Part shown: in pieces, positions 28,561 through 34,815 of the stretch
Position numbering within the stretch: position 1 is the first letter of the stretch
How the letters are laid out: each line of letters opens with the position of its first letter
Source: a virus
IMG/VR virus record: IMGVR_UViG_3300027741_003327
Location: 1-34,815 of that record
DNA length: 34,815 nt
Direction: 5' to 3' (one strand)
Made by a program: the position numbers and the translations under genes
Notes under the pieces: model-generated
What the model was told of the DNA's origin: nothing
Seen by the model: the letters and a program-made list of their open reading frames with translations, nothing else
Databases searched by the model: none

Positions 28561-28589
28561 TTGCAATTTTTTAACAAATGCTGTAAAAT
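28561..28589 (+). promoter_or_regulatory. Sigma70-type promoter before the 28613 gene
   Basis: -35 TTGCAA at 28561-28566 and -10 TAAAAT at 28584-28589 with a 17-base spacer, 23 bases before the start codon. Weaker match than the others, same geometry. Confidence 0.62.
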
Positions 28590-28612
28590 ATATCCATTCA
28601 TCAAGGAAAATT

Positions 28613-29380
28613 ATGAAAAACAACAAACTTAATATCCCAACCAAAAAACCATTGGCAGCTCAGGTAGAAGTAGCTACTGGATCTCCATTATCCCCACGGT
28701 TAAACGTTAACAAACCTGCCAGTTCACCACCTCCCACTGTAAATACTACTGGCAAACGTCCCAGTGTTATGATTGCTGTGCCTGCTATGGAAATGGTCAA
28801 CGCTGAGTTTGCTCAACATTTGACCATGGCCGCTGCCAACATGGTAGCCAATGGCATCCGAATCAACTGTGCATTTAATATTGGCTCTGTGGTTACCATC
28901 GCCCGACGCAATCTAGTTGATATTTTCTTAAAAAGCGATTTTGATTATATCTGGTGGGTTGATTCGGATATGAAATTCCCAATTGATGCCCCCATGCGAT
29001 TGTTGGCACGCAATAAAGATGTGGTAGGCGCAAACTATCGTCGTCGTCGGTTTCCTAATCCCAACTTTACTGGAATGATGGGCACTAGTGGATCATTTAG
29101 TGAGTTTCAAACCACTGACAATAGTCCAGACATGGAATTGATTGATGTCCTTCCCCATGGCATGGTATTAGTCAAACGTGAAGTTTATCTAAAAGTACCT
29201 CAGCCACATTATCTACAAGAATATATTCCAGAATATAATCTTGAGATTGGAGAAGATATTTACTTTTGCCAGCAAGCACAAAAAGCCGGATATCAACTCT
29301 GGGTTGATCAACAGCTTAGTCGTGAAGTAGCACATATTGGTATCTTCCATTTCACGTATAACTTATCAGTACCACAGTAA
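28613..29380 (+). CDS. GT-A glycosyltransferase-like protein with basic Pro-rich N-terminus, 255 aa
   Basis: Residues 1-48 are a Pro/Lys-rich, probably disordered extension. The body has RPSVMIAVPAMEMVNAEF (first strand), TIARRNLVDIFLKSDFDYIW followed by WVDSDMKFP (D-x-D metal site), and EIGEDIYFCQQAQKAGYQLW, the E-D catalytic-base region typical of family 2-like enzymes. It has its own promoter and ends the glycan-related block. Such proteins recur in T4-like phages and may modify virion or host glycans. Confidence 0.8.
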   Translation: MKNNKLNIPTKKPLAAQVEVATGSPLSPRLNVNKPASSPPPTVNTTGKRPSVMIAVPAMEMVNAEFAQHLTMAAANMVANGIRINCAFNIGSVVTIARRNLVDIFLKSDFDYIWWVDSDMKFPIDAPMRLLARNKDVVGANYRRRRFPNPNFTGMMGTSGSFSEFQTTDNSPDMELIDVLPHGMVLVKREVYLKVPQPHYLQEYIPEYNLEIGEDIYFCQQAQKAGYQLWVDQQLSREVAHIGIFHFTYNLSVPQ

Positions 29381-29397
29381 TAATCAAGGATATAATA

Positions 29398-29577
29398 ATG
29401 ATTCCTACAAAAATTGATTTTGAATCCATTGAATTACGCCAAGTAAAAAATGGCGTAATTGTGGTATTACGTTCTGAAACTGATGAAGATTTAGAATACG
29501 TTTTTGACAATGCCCGTAAAGCCATGAAATTCATTCGTGAATTATTGGAAGGCAAACCACCGACTATTAAATCTTGA
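29398..29577 (+). CDS. Small conserved-type protein, 59 aa
   Basis: ATG 29398 after TCAAGGATATAATA. The product runs MIPTKIDFESIELRQVKNGV, then IVVLRSETDEDLEYVFD and a helix NARKAMKFIRELLEG. Two strands plus a helix suggest a compact fold. Acidic. The stop overlaps the next gene by 4 bases. No function known. Confidence 0.74.
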   Translation: MIPTKIDFESIELRQVKNGVIVVLRSETDEDLEYVFDNARKAMKFIRELLEGKPPTIKS

Positions 29578-29957
29578 TTAAACGAAAATATACAACTGGA
29601 GAAAATGCTTGGATCCACGGTATTTCCACGAACAACAATAAGTTGTACAAGGGAACCGTGGTAAAAGTACTGGACCTCAGTGATTGTGGATACACACATC
29701 CACATTATATCATTTCAATACCCAACCAAGTAGAAGCATTGCTTGAGATCCGCACTTGGGAAACCATGAGTCAGGATGAGCGTGGTCCCGTGGGCGGTCT
29801 ACGTGAAGTATTGAACTCAGAAAACACTTGGCCAACCCATAAAAAAATGTGTCAGACGGGATACGCTTATGATCCAGAATACACCGAAGTTGCGCCTGTC
29901 GAAACTCCCAAACGCAAACCACGTGCCAAAAAGAAAAGAAACACACAGCCAACATAA
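29574..29957 (+). CDS. Hypothetical protein with basic tail, 127 aa
   Basis: Read from TTG 29574 overlapping the previous TGA; no earlier ATG exists in frame. Residues 5-60 (YTTGENAWIHGISTNNNKLY then KGTVVKVLDL) look like a small beta barrel of the SH3/KOW kind. The C-terminus (KRKPRAKKKRNTQPT) is strongly basic and may bind nucleic acid. Function unknown. Confidence 0.68.
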   Translation: MIKRKYTTGENAWIHGISTNNNKLYKGTVVKVLDLSDCGYTHPHYIISIPNQVEALLEIRTWETMSQDERGPVGGLREVLNSENTWPTHKKMCQTGYAYDPEYTEVAPVETPKRKPRAKKKRNTQPT

Positions 29958-29973
29958 TTATGGTGTATTGAAG

Positions 29974-30261
29974 ATGTTGGGGTTATATCCAAAAATTGTC
30001 CCAATTATTACCAGCACTGAATTAGGCGCTTTTCAACTTCATTTGTCTGAAGAATGGCCAGACATTGACAAGACTTGGGATGACGTTCGAGATGATGGAT
30101 ATGGTTCCGAAGATACTCTGTGGATCAAAGCAGATTGGTGCAATGAGAAATTAAAAAATTGTCCAGGTTGCACCAAAGTGGCATTTGATCGGTGGGATTT
30201 CCAAGATTTGTACCAATTAGAAAAATTCATAACCCTATACCAACTAACATGGCAGACCTAA
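29974..30261 (+). CDS. Hypothetical protein, 95 aa
   Basis: Starts MLGLYPKIVPIITSTELGAF. Acidic, Trp- and Asp-rich, with a possible metal-binding pair in KLKNCPGCTKV. A longer reading from 29869 would overlap the previous gene by 89 bases and is not favoured. Overlaps the next start by 13 bases. Not recognised. Confidence 0.66.
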   Translation: MLGLYPKIVPIITSTELGAFQLHLSEEWPDIDKTWDDVRDDGYGSEDTLWIKADWCNEKLKNCPGCTKVAFDRWDFQDLYQLEKFITLYQLTWQT

Positions 30262-30530
30262 AAAAAGTAATTGTACATACATTTACCATGGGGGATGTGG
30301 ATGACCCCGATATCCATGCTGCTGAACCAATTTGGAAATGGCAGCAAACCGAAGTAGGAAAATTCGTGATGAAGCGTGCTGCAGAGACTCCGATTTGGCA
30401 TCGTGACCTGGATAGATATAGTATGGGGTGGAGGTTTTCTATCGTGGCAAAATTTGACGAAAGAGCATTAGTGGAGTATTATTTGAGGGGAGGGGAAGAT
30501 TATTCCTCAAAATATGACATAGGAGAATAG
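30249..30530 (+). CDS. Conserved-type phage protein, 93 aa
   Basis: MADLKKVIVHTFTMGDVDDP opens a strand and acidic loop; IWKWQQTEVGKFVMKRAAET and then WRFSIVAKFDERALVEYYL follow. The pattern suggests a small alpha/beta fold. Many aquatic T4-like phages carry such a gene beside MazG-like genes. No function known. Confidence 0.72.
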   Translation: MADLKKVIVHTFTMGDVDDPDIHAAEPIWKWQQTEVGKFVMKRAAETPIWHRDLDRYSMGWRFSIVAKFDERALVEYYLRGGEDYSSKYDIGE

Positions 30531-30531
30531 C

Positions 30532-30972
30532 ATGATTACAGCACAAGAACCAGCAGAAGGAATAATGAAAACAGATGACTGGGGTGATTCAAAAGTTTAC
30601 CGAGTTGCCTGTAATTGTGGCAGTGCAGAGCACATTCATGAGGTATGGGTAGAAGCTGATGATTGTGGCGTTAATGTGAAAATATATACCAAAGTTACAA
30701 CAAAATTATGGAATACTTTTATCAAACCACGGTATAATATTGATAACCAATGGTTACAAGAATTAGACTGGTTTTGGAAAGGACTGGTCAATGGGCTTGT
30801 AAACAAAATGAAATTGACGTGGTCACTGTGGATCAAAGGGCATATCGAAGAAGAATCCGTTATTTGGTTGACTGAGCAGCAAGCATATAACTATTCTAAT
30901 GTATTGATATGCGCTGTGGGCGATGTTCAAGAATTCAAAAAATCTTACAATCTAGAAAAAACCAAGGAGTAA
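30532..30972 (+). CDS. Hypothetical protein, 146 aa
   Basis: Starts MITAQEPAEGIMKTDDWGDS. Contains a CNCGSAEHIHEVWVE segment that could hold a metal, then strands with many aromatic residues (WFWKGLVNGLVN, WSLWIKGHIEEES). An alternative start is ATG 30565. It begins one base after the previous stop. Function unknown. Confidence 0.74.
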   Translation: MITAQEPAEGIMKTDDWGDSKVYRVACNCGSAEHIHEVWVEADDCGVNVKIYTKVTTKLWNTFIKPRYNIDNQWLQELDWFWKGLVNGLVNKMKLTWSLWIKGHIEEESVIWLTEQQAYNYSNVLICAVGDVQEFKKSYNLEKTKE

Positions 30973-30975
30973 ATT

Positions 30976-31353
30976 ATGTGCAATATTTTTAATGATCAGA
31001 AAAAGTTTATGCGTGCCTGTGACCAAACTGTGGGTGAAAATAACCCAGATCAGTTTAAGTTACATTTGAAATTAATCGAAGAAGAGTATAATGAGTTGCT
31101 GCTGGCAGTCAACCAACAAGATCATGTTGAGATCTTGGATGCTCTTGTGGATATCTTGGCAGTAACCGTGGGTGCGATTAATAGCATGGGCGCCGATGGT
31201 GAAGGTGCTTGGAAAGAAGTAGTACGTAGTAATTTCAGTAAAATTGACCATGAAACTGGAAAAGTACGCAAACGTGAAGATGGTAAAATTATGAAAACTA
31301 TTTCTTATAGCCCACCTGAATTACAGCCATTTTTACATGGGAGTATGAAATGA
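30976..31353 (+). CDS. MazG-like nucleotide pyrophosphohydrolase, 125 aa
   Basis: All-alpha NTP-PPase of the MazG/PRA-PH type. HLKLIEEEYNELLLAV gives the E-E-x-x-E metal site (Glu36, Glu37, Glu40) and VEILDALVDILAVTVGAI the E-x-x-D partner (Glu52, Asp55). RSNFSKIDHETGKVRKREDG resembles the C-terminal segment of phage and HisE-like relatives. It would cut NTPs or dNTPs to monophosphates and PPi, cleaning nucleotide pools or lowering ppGpp-linked signals. The start follows AAGGAGTAAATT. Confidence 0.88.
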   Translation: MCNIFNDQKKFMRACDQTVGENNPDQFKLHLKLIEEEYNELLLAVNQQDHVEILDALVDILAVTVGAINSMGADGEGAWKEVVRSNFSKIDHETGKVRKREDGKIMKTISYSPPELQPFLHGSMK

Positions 31354-31724
31354 GTGATGATTTGGAAAAAATAGCAGATCTGGTGTTCAAATCGTCTATT
31401 TGGAAACCTGCCGATGTTAGCCAAGAGCCAGAGACCAAACTGATTCAATGGCAAGTATATAAAGTTATGCTACCGGGTTTAGATGAGTTTACACTGCATT
31501 TCAATGGATACACTGCTGGTTATTATGGGGAAGGTCGTGTGTGTTCTCCAGTGATGGAATTTGATAAGAATACCATGCGTGGCGTCACTAGATCTGGTAG
31601 AGTATACGAATTAGTAGGTAGTCCGGGGCACAATAGTGATGCAGCATATGTTTGGAATAAATGGCTATCATTGAATGATGTTGAAAAGTATGAATGCGTT
31701 ACTGATCAATTTTGGAGTGAGTAA
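31350..31724 (+). CDS. Hypothetical protein, 124 aa
   Basis: MSDDLEKIADLVFKSSIWKP then strands YKVMLPGLDEFTLHF and GYYGEGRVCSPVMEF, then NTMRGVTRSGRVYELVG and a helix SDAAYVWNKWLSL. Looks like a single small alpha/beta domain. ATGA overlap with the MazG-like gene. Not recognised. Confidence 0.74.
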   Translation: MSDDLEKIADLVFKSSIWKPADVSQEPETKLIQWQVYKVMLPGLDEFTLHFNGYTAGYYGEGRVCSPVMEFDKNTMRGVTRSGRVYELVGSPGHNSDAAYVWNKWLSLNDVEKYECVTDQFWSE

Positions 31725-31726
31725 AG

Positions 31727-32059
31727 ATGGGTATGTTTGACGAGCTAACATATAAAGGTCATCAATACCAAACTAAAGATACGCCAGCTCAATTATTGGA
31801 TCAATATGAGATTCGTGATGATGGCACTCTTTGGCACCAAGAATATGATGCTAGATGGGAAGAAAATTCTGAATCTCTATTCGGTGGATATATTAGGCAC
31901 GATAATGAAAGATGGGTATTTTGTTATGACTTTGATGGTTTGATTGTGTTCTATCGAGAAGATAAAGAGAATGGTGGATACAAAGAAGATAACTGGATAG
32001 AACATAAAGCATTATTTAATAGTGGTAAAATGATCAAATTAGATGGGGAAAATCTGTGA
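31727..32059 (+). CDS. Conserved-type phage protein, 110 aa (MGMFDEL family)
   Basis: MGMFDELTYKGHQYQTKDTP, followed by LLDQYEIRDDGTLWHQEYD, is a pattern found widely in phages and some bacteria, with an F-Q-T-K-D-like block and an I-R-D-D-G-x-L-W block. Acidic and beta-rich. No function known. Ribosome site GGAGTGAGTAAAG; overlaps the exonuclease start by 4 bases. Confidence 0.78.
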   Translation: MGMFDELTYKGHQYQTKDTPAQLLDQYEIRDDGTLWHQEYDARWEENSESLFGGYIRHDNERWVFCYDFDGLIVFYREDKENGGYKEDNWIEHKALFNSGKMIKLDGENL

Positions 32060-32658
32060 ATGCAGTACAAAGCTATATTGCATTAGATTTAGAATTAAAT
32101 AATGCGCCCGATGGCAGCACTCCCAATCCTAAAATTATTCAGGTGGGGGTGGCTATTGGGTCATGGGATCATTTTGCTGATAATGCTATTATTACTAAAA
32201 AGTGGTACTTGAATCCAGAAGAACCTATCTATCCGTTTATCACACAGCTAACAGGAATTACTGATCAAGATGTACAAATTAAATCAGTCAGTCATGCTCA
32301 ATTAGCGGAAGAATTGTATGCTTTGTGTCAAGAACATCGTGTTTATAAAAACTTTATAACGTGGGGACAAGGTGATTACGCTGAATTAAAGGCTGAATTT
32401 GATGCGAGAAATATTCCATTTAAATTTGGTGGGCATCGAATTATTGATGTTAAAACATTTTACACTTTGCACATGTTAGCCAAAAGTAAAATGCCAAATG
32501 GCGGATTATCATCTGGACTTGCCGAATTTAAAATGAAGTTTCAAGGTACGCCACATCGCGCAGATGATGATGCATTGAATACATTAAGATTATTCTTTAC
32601 AATTGTAGATAAACAGACTAAACTATATTACTTGATTAACACTGCCAAGGAAATCTAA
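32056..32658 (+). CDS. DEDDh 3'-5' exonuclease (DnaQ-like), 200 aa
   Basis: SYIALDLELNN carries the D11-x-E13 ExoI motif; ITWGQGDYAELKAEF carries Asp107 (ExoII); TPHRADDDALNTLRLF carries His167 and Asp172 (ExoIII, H-x-A-x2-D). Together these make the DEDDh site for two-metal hydrolysis of DNA or RNA ends. No polymerase domain is attached. It may act in DNA repair, degradation of host nucleic acid or RNA turnover. GTG start overlapping the previous stop. Confidence 0.92.
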   Translation: MNAVQSYIALDLELNNAPDGSTPNPKIIQVGVAIGSWDHFADNAIITKKWYLNPEEPIYPFITQLTGITDQDVQIKSVSHAQLAEELYALCQEHRVYKNFITWGQGDYAELKAEFDARNIPFKFGGHRIIDVKTFYTLHMLAKSKMPNGGLSSGLAEFKMKFQGTPHRADDDALNTLRLFFTIVDKQTKLYYLINTAKEI

Positions 32659-32898
32659 GTGAATCACTTAATTCAAGAACTTGTAGATCAATCAACAAAT
32701 AATGTTAGATTGACCTTGCCGCAAAAAAATCAAGTGTTTCGACCAGGGATTTACGCTAATCATAAATTTGATCTAGAAAAATATACCGGGTTGGTGGTCA
32801 AAGAATGTTTCCAGATTATGCAAGCACTGGACATTGACCCAGAATTTAAGTTGCAAATGGGTAGAGCACTAATAGAACATTTTGGAATCAAGGAATAA
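32659..32898 (+). CDS. Small hypothetical protein, 79 aa
   Basis: GTG start directly after the exonuclease stop. NHLIQELVDQSTNNVRLTLP then FDLEKYTGLVVKECFQIMQA and FKLQMGRALIEHFGIKE. The last part resembles a helix pair seen in short phage proteins. No function known. Confidence 0.7.
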   Translation: MNHLIQELVDQSTNNVRLTLPQKNQVFRPGIYANHKFDLEKYTGLVVKECFQIMQALDIDPEFKLQMGRALIEHFGIKE

Positions 32899-32905
32899 GA
32901 GAATT

Positions 32906-33745
32906 ATGCCATCTAGAGTACATTACTGGAGCTGCTCCACATTAGCAGATTGGATTCGTGGTAAACCCAAATTAGTTGTTGGAACAAGTGATGAATGGAA
33001 TGACTGGAAAAATGCTGCACGAAAAGAACGTCCTATTCGATTTTGGATTGCAGAAGAAATGTTGGACAAAATTCAGAATTTTGTTTATTGGCCCATGGAT
33101 CGATTAAATGATATCAGATACTATATTAACAATCGTTGGGTATCCCGTAGCCATGCTTGTACTGCCCATGCTAGGGATATTAAGCCTGGAACTTGGTGTG
33201 ACGTGGGAAATCGCTTTCTTCCCTGTCTTTTTAACGAACTTGTGGATTTTGTCGAAGTAGAAACTGCTTGGCATCATGTTTGGTGTGACGATGAAGCACG
33301 TAAAAAATATCAGACCCCTTGGTGGCGGTCAGGCTGGTTGCGCTGGAGAACTTGGCGTTGCGCAGAGGCTGGATTGGCACACCTTGATTGGGCGTCTACG
33401 CTGACCAACGAAGAATGGTTAGATGACGATCAAAAGCATTTGGCAGAGCCAACCAGACAAGCATTGGCTGCTATTGAAATAAAAGAATTATATTTTTGGT
33501 GGACTAATGTTTATCGCAACCGCACAGATCCACATGAAGCAAGTGGCTGGAGTGAGTATTGTGAAGCTATGCGTGTAAAATATAACGTTAACTTCTTTGG
33601 TAGTCTTAATAGCAAAGACGAAGATGATCGTGCTTGGAGTGATCGTACTCATAAAAAGTTAAGAGAAATTGAAGAGGCATATGCGGCAGAAGAAGAAGCC
33701 ATGATGATACGTTTGATTAAGATCAGAGATTCACTTTGGACCTAA
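32906..33745 (+). CDS. Trp-rich conserved-type phage protein, 279 aa
   Basis: ATG 32906 follows AAGGAATAAGAGAATT. Contains about 20 Trp residues, for example HVWCDDEARKKYQTPWWRSG and then WLRWRTWRC, and an acidic, helical C-terminus (REIEEAYAAEEEAMMIRLIK). Proteins of this kind occur in large phages; none I know has a tested role. No membrane or nuclease motif is clear. Confidence 0.78.
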   Translation: MPSRVHYWSCSTLADWIRGKPKLVVGTSDEWNDWKNAARKERPIRFWIAEEMLDKIQNFVYWPMDRLNDIRYYINNRWVSRSHACTAHARDIKPGTWCDVGNRFLPCLFNELVDFVEVETAWHHVWCDDEARKKYQTPWWRSGWLRWRTWRCAEAGLAHLDWASTLTNEEWLDDDQKHLAEPTRQALAAIEIKELYFWWTNVYRNRTDPHEASGWSEYCEAMRVKYNVNFFGSLNSKDEDDRAWSDRTHKKLREIEEAYAAEEEAMMIRLIKIRDSLWT

Positions 33746-33747
33746 GC

Positions 33748-34206
33748 ATGGCTGATCTTTCCTCTAGCACAGCAAGTAATAGATTTGTTAATCCATTTGA
33801 TGAAGAAAAGGAACCTGTTGAAAAAGTATGGTCCGATTATGACTTGGAGTATGATCTAAGAACCACTGATTGGATTTTAGAAAAGGTACGTGGGTCTGAA
33901 AGTTATGCACAAAATTTATATGCGGCAATGTGTAATAATCAATTTCAAAAGATTGAGGTTTTACCTATACTAAAAAATCAAGTCTGGCATTGCAGTTGGC
34001 GGCGTTCTGGTGGAATTATTGCTGACATGCGGCAACAGGGTGACTATCTTGATTGGTATTGCAGTGGAATGGGCGGACTGATCGAAGAACATGAAGAAAT
34101 GCAGCACGATGGATTTGTACCTGAAGGAAAAATCACTCAAGAAGTTCTTGACGATTTAAAACAATTAAAATGGGCCGTAGTTACAAAAGAAAACGATGAT
34201 GACTAA
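33748..34206 (+). CDS. Conserved-type phage protein, 152 aa
   Basis: Starts MADLSSSTASNRFVNPFDEE two bases after the previous stop. NQVWHCSWRRSGGIIADMRQ followed by GDYLDWYCSGMGG is a distinctive block (W-S-W-R-x-x-G-G-I-I-A-D) seen in T4-like phages. C-terminus acidic. No function known. Confidence 0.76.
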   Translation: MADLSSSTASNRFVNPFDEEKEPVEKVWSDYDLEYDLRTTDWILEKVRGSESYAQNLYAAMCNNQFQKIEVLPILKNQVWHCSWRRSGGIIADMRQQGDYLDWYCSGMGGLIEEHEEMQHDGFVPEGKITQEVLDDLKQLKWAVVTKENDDD

Positions 34207-34815
34207 AACTCTTACCAGCTCTCAACAAATTCGTGAAAACGCCAAACGTGATCATAGCCCAAAATGGGACAATGCCACAACTTGGTCTGCAGATAAATTT
34301 ACTGAGCATTTTCATAATGCCATGAATTATTACAATGTAGAGTCTAATCCACGTGATCTAAAAGTCAAAGTCATGGAATGGATGAAGCTTAATGGATTTG
34401 GCGACAATCAAATCTTAGATTTCAAAAATTCAAAAGATTGGCGCTGTAATGTAACTATGGGCGCTATGGCGTGCTGTATGTTAAAGGGCATGCCAGCAGT
34501 ACACCCTGGATTTAACAATGGCAGAGATTCTGCAGAATGGTTGACTCTAAAAATTAATCAGGTAATATCACAGAGTAAACAGGATCTGCCAATCAAACCG
34601 ACAAAAAAAGCGCAGCCAATTGAGATCACCGTACAGGATCGTATTCTTGAGCAGGCTGTGGATATGAGTCAAGAACTAGATTATGCTATTGATAAATTCA
34701 TCGCTAATCCGGATAACTTTAATTCAAAATCATTTAAGCCACAAGATATGTTACGTGCTGCCAGTGTCAAAGCCGCGCAAGCCAGATATATTAAAACATT
34801 TTTTGAATCAGATCA
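34196..34815 (+). CDS. Hypothetical protein, 3' partial (at least 206 codons)
   Basis: Opens at ATG 34196 (or 34199), overlapping the previous stop, and stays open to the window edge. The visible part begins MMTKTLTSSQQIRENAKRDH and continues with NYYNVESNPRDLKVKVMEWM, NVTMGAMACCMLKGMPAVH and PQDMLRAASVKAAQARYIK. Mostly helical and mixed-charge. Function unknown; the C-terminus lies outside. Confidence 0.76.
   Translation, partial: MMTKTLTSSQQIRENAKRDHSPKWDNATTWSADKFTEHFHNAMNYYNVESNPRDLKVKVMEWMKLNGFGDNQILDFKNSKDWRCNVTMGAMACCMLKGMPAVHPGFNNGRDSAEWLTLKINQVISQSKQDLPIKPTKKAQPIEITVQDRILEQAVDMSQELDYAIDKFIANPDNFNSKSFKPQDMLRAASVKAAQARYIKTFFESD

Noticed and set aside
1-34815. Defence island, CRISPR array or transposon
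   Set aside because: No repeat-spacer array, transposase or insertion-sequence ends were seen; the only selfish elements found are the intein and the group I intron.

Overview
The window looks like part of a large, low-GC, double-stranded DNA tailed phage, most likely a T4-like myovirus of an aquatic Gram-negative bacterium. It is gene-dense, mostly plus-strand, with many 1-14 bp overlaps. It mixes typical phage genes (class Ia ribonucleotide reductase with glutaredoxin, MazG-like pyrophosphohydrolase, DEDDh exonuclease, small heat-shock protein, M15 peptidase and many short conserved unknowns) with genes that look taken from a bacterial host. No rRNA, tRNA, CRISPR array or transposase was seen. 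Host identity is inference: a PqqA precursor suggests a host that uses PQQ-dependent dehydrogenases, for instance a methylotroph, and an outer-membrane barrel protein suggests a Gram-negative cell.

Layout. 1-4880: nrdA (5' truncated, carrying a 147-residue mini-intein directly after the radical cysteine), three related unknown ORFs (one a fragment), nrdB and glutaredoxin. 4882-8392: unknowns, an Sm-like small protein, an M15 peptidase, an O-methyltransferase and a probable PD-(D/E)XK protein. 8389-9235: an outer-membrane beta-barrel and a tiny exported cationic peptide, with a textbook sigma70 promoter and a terminator. 9320-12667: a membrane/coiled-coil protein, an unknown, ClpX and ribosomal protein bS21. 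12664-16339: metallophosphoesterase, small unknowns, Hsp20, ClpS, heme oxygenase and a ferredoxin-dependent bilin reductase. 16342-18514: a 24-codon pqqA gene split by a complete 232-nt group I intron, a terminator, a RimK-type ligase and an arginine-dihydrolase-like enzyme. 18515-18989: GC-rich structured intergenic DNA, a small membrane protein on the minus strand and a perfect 16-bp hairpin. 18990-22201 (minus): a four-gene glycan cassette. 22303-23681: HExxH protein, RNA polymerase omega subunit and three small basic proteins. 23733-29380: N-terminal-nucleophile hydrolase, further glycosyltransferases, a 2OG-oxygenase-like protein and a metallopeptidase-like protein. 29398-34815: short, tightly packed genes of mostly unknown function, the last one running off the window.

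How the genes may work together (inference). The phage seems to adjust several host machines by supplying single subunits or adaptors: omega for RNA polymerase, bS21 and a RimK-like modifier for the ribosome, ClpX and ClpS for Clp proteases. It also supplies metabolic pieces: nucleotide reduction, heme-to-bilin conversion, a PQQ precursor peptide and a possible arginine hydrolase. The most striking single locus is pqqA: the intron interrupts the codon just before the glutamate that PQQ biosynthesis crosslinks, so only spliced RNA can encode a usable precursor.
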